DNA of 9,910 nt from Methanobacteriota archaeon. Its GTDB lineage: Archaea; Thermoplasmatota; Poseidoniia; Poseidoniales; Poseidoniaceae. The notes beneath the pieces are model-generated. The model made no database searches. It was not told the origin of the DNA and saw only the letters and a program-made list of their open reading frames with translations. The translations under genes and the position numbers were made by a program. The stretch spans positions 29,052 to 38,961 of the forward strand of contig NZLM01000070.1 of the NCBI GenBank assembly GCA_002694245.1. The letters run 5' to 3'. Shown in pieces: positions 5,990 to 9,910 of the stretch (positions are counted from its first letter, which is position 1; every line of letters starts with the position of its first letter).

Positions 5990-8665
5990 TTAATCACTCA
6001 ATAATTCAGCTTGTTTTGTGAGTTTCTTTGCAGCTTTTTCTGCCTCAGCAACTGTATTTCTTACCGCAATGGCTGTGTCTGGAGTAACTGAGATACTACT
6101 TATTCCACAGTCTATCAAGAATGGGGGAAACTCCTCGGGGAAATCCGACGGAGCTTGCCCACATATTCCTATTTCTAACCCTCTTGCATTGAACTTGTTG
6201 ACGATTTGTCGTATCATCGACTTAACTGCTGGAGAGCGGGCATCTACAGGATTTTGATATCCCTCTAAATCATCCCTCGAGACAGCATAAACAGTTTGTA
6301 CCAAATCGTTTGAACCAATAGAGCCTCCTGAAAGTTCCATCATTTGGATGAATCTTTCTGCCTCTATGACGTTTGAAGGTAGTTCTACCATAACGAATAA
6401 GTCAGTTCCAGTACTAGGGCCGATGCCATTGTCATCAAGCAATTTCTTGACCATGGCTCCCTCCTCTGGTGTTCTGCAAAACGGAACCATCAATTGCAGG
6501 TTATCAAGCCCAAAATCATACTTCACTGATTTCATAGCCTCAATTTCCATTTCAAATGCTGGTAAAAATTTCTCATCAAGGTAGCGAGAGGCACCTCTCC
6601 AAGCAATCATTGGATTTTCTTCAACCGGTTCGAATATCGATCCTCCGAGTAGTTCTCGATACTCATTCGATTTGAAATCGGATAACCGAACCAATACCGG
6701 TCGAGGGTAAAATGCAGCACATATCAGCCCAACTCCTTCACGTAGTTTATCGATAAATAATCCCCGCTTATCGCTGTACGCCCAAGCTCTGCTGTCGAGA
6801 GATTCAACGAGGCTTCTGATATCATTGAGATCTGATTGGATGAATGATTCTTGGTAAGGTTTTAATTCATCTGGTAGACTTCCTGTTGAAACATATTCCT
6901 TCATAGCTTCGTGGTGTACGAATGCTAGCGGATGTATCCCTAATTCTGATGAGAGGATGAATTCTATTCGCGCCAGTCCTACACCATCTACAGGGAGCCT
7001 TGAATCAATCAGAGATTTGGTTGGGAATCCAACATTCAGCTTTATTTTCGTTGATAGTTCAATATCCTCATCGAATGAAACTTCTTCTACCTCAAAGGGG
7101 ACTTCTCCTGAATACACATATCCCGTGTCTCCCTCAGCACAACTTCCTGTGACTACGCTGTATTTTGGTAAATCCATTGCATCAGAGCATCCTACAATAG
7201 CAGGAATCCCGAACTCTCGAGCTATAATTGCAGCATGTGAGGTTCGACCGCCTTTTCTAGTGATAATCAGCGAAGCCTGCTTCATCAGAGGCTCCCAGTC
7301 AGGAGTTGTCATTTCAGTGACCAATACATCACCTTTCTCGAATACCTTCAGTTCTGCGGATATTTCCTCTTCCGACATGCCGCTGTCAGTCAGTTTACGG
7401 AGTTCGCGCTTTCCTTCCAAAACCTCTCCATAAGTCCTGTATAGCCTGACCTTCCCAGTCCCAATTCGCTTTCCAACAGCTTGTCCTGACGCGATAAGGC
7501 GCCCCTCTTTTTTCAATTTTGTAGTAAGGACCTCATCTATTTTGTAGACTGTCATTTTACTTGTTTCCGCCTTTGAGTGTATTGTTTCTGGCCTCGCTTG
7601 TACAATGAATAATTCTCCAGATAATCCATCCTTAGCCCACTCTATGTCCATGGGTTTGTCAAAATAATCCTCGATCTTTAATGCCATTCTAGCTAGTTCG
7701 ATACAGTCTTCACGTGTCAAGGACCATTGTCTTCTTTCCTCAAATGGAACGGCTATTGTTTGTACTTCATTAGCAGCTTCCTCATGATAAATCATCATCT
7801 GATCTTTTGATCCCAGTGTTCGGTGAACAATTGGGAATTTGTCCTTCCTCAAGCCCTCTTTCCAGACCGTGAATGTGTCTGGCGAGACTACTCCCTGCAC
7901 TACTAATTCGCCCAATCCATAAGATGATCCAATGTGAATTACTCCCTCGTGACCAGAGTCTGGGTCGATGGTAAACATCACACCAGAAGAGCCTTTGTCT
8001 GAACGAGCCATCTTCATCACAACTACAGCAATTGCACTGTCAAGAGGATGCATGCCATGCTCTAGGTGGTAACCGATGGCTCTCTCTGTAAACATACTCG
8101 CTACACATCTTCGCCATTTCTCTATAATATCTAAATCTCCACTGACATTCAGATAAGATTCGTACTGTCCTGCAAATGATGCATCTGCTGAGTCCTCAGT
8201 TGTAGCAGAGGAGCGAACTGCGACATCAACTCCGGGGTGATACATTTCACACAATTTACCGTACTCGCTTGCTATTGCTAGTTTGATCTCTTCTGGAACT
8301 GGTGTTTCCCTAACTAGGGATCGAGCTAATGCAGCTCTACCGTTCAGATTTAGATGATCAGATGGGTCGGCATCGCGCAGACATATCTCCAGCGCATCAG
8401 CAAGTCTGTTACACTGTATTACTGATTCTCTCAGGTCTTCTACTTCCTTTTGGGCACCGACATTATTCCACGTGCCTTCTGGAATCTCAGAATTAACAAA
8501 CTTCGAAAATGCATCTGTTGTTAGTGTGAATCCATTAGGCACCTTAACACCAAGTTGAGAAAGCTTCTGGAACATTTCTCCGAGAGATGCACCTTTGCCC
8601 CCGACCGTCGGTGTATCATTCAAATCAGATTCGTTAAACCATTTTGTAAGAACTTGGGTGGGCAT
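5990..8665 (-). CDS. ppsA: Phosphoenolpyruvate synthase (pyruvate, water dikinase)
   Basis: PpsA converts pyruvate, ATP and water to PEP, AMP and phosphate, feeding gluconeogenesis in the cytoplasm. The N-terminal ATP-binding domain shows VGGKGASLGEM (21-31), VRSSATTEDSADASFAGQYES (150-170) and IVQARPET (354-361). The swivelling phosphohistidine domain has GGRTSHAAII with catalytic His477. The C-terminal PEP/pyruvate barrel has GVGLARIEFI (561-570), FYPRPVLVRLSDFKSNEYREL (652-672), EENPMIAWRGASRYLD (682-697), MVELPSNV (759-766), GSNDLVQ (784-790) and ICGQAPSD with catalytic Cys835. LSDFKSNEY and GVGLARIEF mark it as PEP synthase rather than pyruvate phosphate dikinase. At 891 aa it is longer than E. 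coli PpsA (792). All key catalytic residues are present. It appears monocistronic, with its own promoter-like box upstream. Confidence 0.94.
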   Translation of the reverse strand: MPTQVLTKWFNESDLNDTPTVGGKGASLGEMFQKLSQLGVKVPNGFTLTTDAFSKFVNSEIPEGTWNNVGAQKEVEDLRESVIQCNRLADALEICLRDADPSDHLNLNGRAALARSLVRETPVPEEIKLAIASEYGKLCEMYHPGVDVAVRSSATTEDSADASFAGQYESYLNVSGDLDIIEKWRRCVASMFTERAIGYHLEHGMHPLDSAIAVVVMKMARSDKGSSGVMFTIDPDSGHEGVIHIGSSYGLGELVVQGVVSPDTFTVWKEGLRKDKFPIVHRTLGSKDQMMIYHEEAANEVQTIAVPFEERRQWSLTREDCIELARMALKIEDYFDKPMDIEWAKDGLSGELFIVQARPETIHSKAETSKMTVYKIDEVLTTKLKKEGRLIASGQAVGKRIGTGKVRLYRTYGEVLEGKRELRKLTDSGMSEEEISAELKVFEKGDVLVTEMTTPDWEPLMKQASLIITRKGGRTSHAAIIAREFGIPAIVGCSDAMDLPKYSVVTGSCAEGDTGYVYSGEVPFEVEEVSFDEDIELSTKIKLNVGFPTKSLIDSRLPVDGVGLARIEFILSSELGIHPLAFVHHEAMKEYVSTGSLPDELKPYQESFIQSDLNDIRSLVESLDSRAWAYSDKRGLFIDKLREGVGLICAAFYPRPVLVRLSDFKSNEYRELLGGSIFEPVEENPMIAWRGASRYLDEKFLPAFEMEIEAMKSVKYDFGLDNLQLMVPFCRTPEEGAMVKKLLDDNGIGPSTGTDLFVMVELPSNVIEAERFIQMMELSGGSIGSNDLVQTVYAVSRDDLEGYQNPVDARSPAVKSMIRQIVNKFNARGLEIGICGQAPSDFPEEFPPFLIDCGISSISVTPDTAIAVRNTVAEAEKAAKKLTKQAELLSD

Positions 8666-8684
8666 GATCTGATTAATCCTTCTT

Positions 8685-8694
8685 ACCTAATAAG
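8685..8694 (-). promoter_or_regulatory. Candidate TATA box for ppsA
   Basis: Read on the minus strand, ACTTATTAGG is centred about 25 nt upstream of the ppsA ATG (8665), the spacing expected for a leaderless archaeal transcript. The match to the TATA consensus is moderate. Confidence 0.35.
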
Positions 8695-8790
8695 TGCGAG
8701 TTTGAAACCTGCGTTTTTTTGAGGATTTGAAAGATAAATTATCTAATTTTGTTACTGAGAAAAAATATTACGAATAGAATTTTTTCTATC

Positions 8791-8798
8791 AAAAAAAA
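8791..8798 (-). terminator. T-tract terminator candidate downstream of the 285-aa membrane protein gene
   Basis: On the minus strand a run of eight T begins about 18 nt past the stop codon at 8816. T-runs without a preceding hairpin are sufficient terminators in many archaea. A 6-bp hairpin (ATAGAA/TTCTAT, 8774-8789) lies beyond the tract rather than before it. The rest of 8666-8815 is AT-rich and holds no ORF that I can support. Confidence 0.45.
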
Positions 8799-8815
8799 GA
8801 GTTTAGAAATTTAAT

Positions 8816-9673
8816 TTATTCCTCACTAACGCTACTTTTCGGATCACTGCTTAGCCTCAGTACAATTGCCGCTAAACCTGCTGATAAAACAAACATAACC
8901 GCACCATTGTACCCTGGTGTTCCAATTCCAACCCGAATAATTACGGTTGAAAGAACGAACCCGGTGTTTCTTGCAAGTTGAGGGAAATCTGTGATGTGTT
9001 TGTAAGAAACCAGTAGAATGATGATATCTGACAGAATAAGCCAGGTGAAGAAATCCAAAAAGAATACTGTTCTACTCAGATTTCCTTCTCCATCTAACAC
9101 TCCGAATGACCAAGAAGTAACTGAGTATGTGGCCACTATAACATAAATTACTACCAAAGAACATGCCAAATCTTTCTTTTGATTAACAAATACACGAACT
9201 GAATCATCCTGATACTCAGACGGTTTTGAAAGCGATGTGATATATCTAAAGTAAAGTGCTGTAGTGAATAGAACGACAAAAACTACAGCCTCTACTGCGA
9301 TGAATGCAACATCTGAATCTAATGTTGATGCGTCAGTGTCTCCAACATTTGCAAGATTTTTGAAAATGTCTCGTACAACTAGAAGCGTAATGACTTCGAA
9401 TTGTTTACCTATTGAGTTCGAGAATGATTCTGGAATTGCTTTAATCAACTCATAGACTTCGTAAGCTAATATGATTGAAAACGGGGTATAAAGGGCATCC
9501 AAATAGGAATCAACAAAGGATTCCATCTCGTTAACTTGCAAACTATCAAATCTGTAAAGTGTGCAAGCAGCCAAGTGAATCAGGAAGCCCAGAATTGCAA
9601 AATTAATTGCAAATCTTCGCAAGACAGTATCGGTTTTTTCACCGAGTATCAACTCATGCAAAGCACTCTTCAT
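8816..9673 (-). CDS. Multi-pass integral membrane protein, family not recognised
   Basis: This 285-aa protein has about seven hydrophobic segments, near residues 20-40, 58-78, 93-108, 122-145, 168-188, 203-224 and 237-273 (the last possibly two helices). The best-defined stretch is residues 61-108. LYTPFSIILAYEVYELI runs into PESFSNSIGKQFEVITLLVV and RDIFKNLANV, placing acidic Glu72, Glu75 and Glu93 and basic Lys90 and Arg101 in or beside membrane helices. I have a vague recollection of similar PFS/YEVYxLI/IGKQxE stretches in conserved hypothetical bacterial membrane proteins, but this is unverified. Intramembrane charges suggest transport, channel or voltage-sensing activity (inference only). 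The C-terminus is short and polar (SSDPKSSVSEE). The ATG at 9673 has a TATA-like box about 28 nt upstream. It stands alone, divergent from the next gene. Confidence 0.8.
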   Translation of the reverse strand: MKSALHELILGEKTDTVLRRFAINFAILGFLIHLAACTLYRFDSLQVNEMESFVDSYLDALYTPFSIILAYEVYELIKAIPESFSNSIGKQFEVITLLVVRDIFKNLANVGDTDASTLDSDVAFIAVEAVVFVVLFTTALYFRYITSLSKPSEYQDDSVRVFVNQKKDLACSLVVIYVIVATYSVTSWSFGVLDGEGNLSRTVFFLDFFTWLILSDIIILLVSYKHITDFPQLARNTGFVLSTVIIRVGIGTPGYNGAVMFVLSAGLAAIVLRLSSDPKSSVSEE

Positions 9674-9696
9674 CGGATTTTTTCCTTCATATGCGT

Positions 9697-9705
9697 CTAA
9701 ATATG
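9697..9705 (-). promoter_or_regulatory. Candidate TATA box for the 285-aa membrane protein gene
   Basis: The minus-strand sequence CATATTTAG is centred about 28 nt upstream of ATG 9673, consistent with a leaderless or very short-leader transcript. An AAGGA 9 nt before the ATG is a weak ribosome-site candidate. Confidence 0.4.
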
Positions 9706-9800
9706 GTTGTTCTTAGCCCTAAAACATTACATTTTGAAAATAAAAACACAAAAACAGTTGACATAGAGACTATTCACTCCCGACAATATTAGTAAAATAG

Positions 9801-9809
9801 ATTATTTAT
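9801..9809 (+). promoter_or_regulatory. Candidate TATA box for the gene at 9831
   Basis: ATTATTTAT is centred about 26 nt upstream of ATG 9831, exactly the spacing expected for a leaderless archaeal mRNA. The 157-nt gap 9674-9830 otherwise shows only AT-rich sequence. Confidence 0.5.
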
Positions 9810-9830
9810 TTCACCAATTTAGAGAAAAAC

Positions 9831-9910
9831 ATGGGAAAGGAAGTCTTTGTTAAATTTGTATCTGAGCCGAAAAATGACCAAATTAAATCAATCGTAGGAT
9901 TAGCATGTGC
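9831..9910 (+). CDS. N-terminal fragment of an unidentified protein (L7Ae-like start possible)
   Basis: An ATG at 9831 opens 26 codons that run off the window, beginning MGKEVFVKFVSEPK and continuing NDQIKSIVGLAC. The strong TATA-like element 26 nt upstream supports a real start. A VFVKF opening followed by a helix resembles the start of archaeal ribosomal protein L7Ae, but the alignment beyond VKF is poor. That is a guess: too little sequence is present to assign a family. Confidence 0.5.
   Translation, partial: MGKEVFVKFVSEPKNDQIKSIVGLAC

Noticed and set aside
6957..7433. A 158-codon open frame on + opposite ppsA
   Set aside because: It is fully antisense to a strongly conserved part of PpsA, including the phosphohistidine domain, and its Ser/Thr/Pro-rich translation is typical of a shadow frame. 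No promoter or ribosome site was seen.
8774..8789. Hairpin ATAGAA-TTTT-TTCTAT as an intrinsic terminator
   Set aside because: For the minus-strand gene the T-run precedes rather than follows the hairpin, and for + there is no upstream gene. The T-tract alone is the better candidate.
8666..8815. Small RNA or tRNA gene in the AT-rich gap
   Set aside because: No cloverleaf, no GC-rich stems and no conserved tRNA-like boxes are visible.

Overview
The window looks like part of a planktonic euryarchaeal genome, most likely Marine Group II/III (Thermoplasmatota, Ca. Poseidoniales-like). This is an inference from gene content. It carries the C-terminus of archaeal family D DNA polymerase large subunit (DP2), archaeal primase large subunit PriL, an MptE-type archaeal pterin pyrophosphokinase, an archaea-restricted DUF373 membrane protein and PEP synthase. 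TATA-like boxes sit about 25 nt upstream of several start codons. The DNA is moderately AT-rich and very compact: almost no intergenic DNA except at promoters. No rRNA, tRNA, CRISPR or mobile element was seen, and no stretch over 300 bases lacks a gene. Layout. (1) 1-464: the end of the DP2 gene on +, finishing in a PCNA-binding (PIP) motif. Its stop codon abuts the stop of a convergent two-gene minus-strand unit (465-1666), mptE followed by a small two-TM protein that starts inside the mptE stop (ATGA overlap). (2) 1710-4036: a + strand replication-linked unit, priL then DUF373, preceded by a short ORF with a good Shine-Dalgarno sequence that overlaps the priL start out of frame. (3) 4037-4516: a minus-strand C-terminal zinc-ribbon protein, again stop-to-stop with its convergent neighbour. 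(4) 4517-4690: a divergent control region with repeated short dyads and a TATA box. (5) 4691-5979: a two-gene + strand unit, a twin-CBS regulator and an unrecognised 277-aa protein, joined by a GTGA overlap. (6) 5990-8665: ppsA on the minus strand. (7) 8816-9673: an unrecognised multi-pass membrane protein on the minus strand. (8) 9831-9910: the first 26 codons of a + strand gene that runs off the window. How the genes fit together. DP2, PriL and perhaps DUF373 form a replication-flavoured neighbourhood. MptE supplies pterin cofactor synthesis. PpsA makes PEP from pyruvate for gluconeogenesis. The CBS protein and its overlapping partner look like a nucleotide-sensing pair whose output is unknown. 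The least explained parts are the CBS-partner gene, the 285-aa membrane protein, the repeat-bearing control region at 4517-4690 and the unusual priL start. I found no complete novel system that could be named with confidence.
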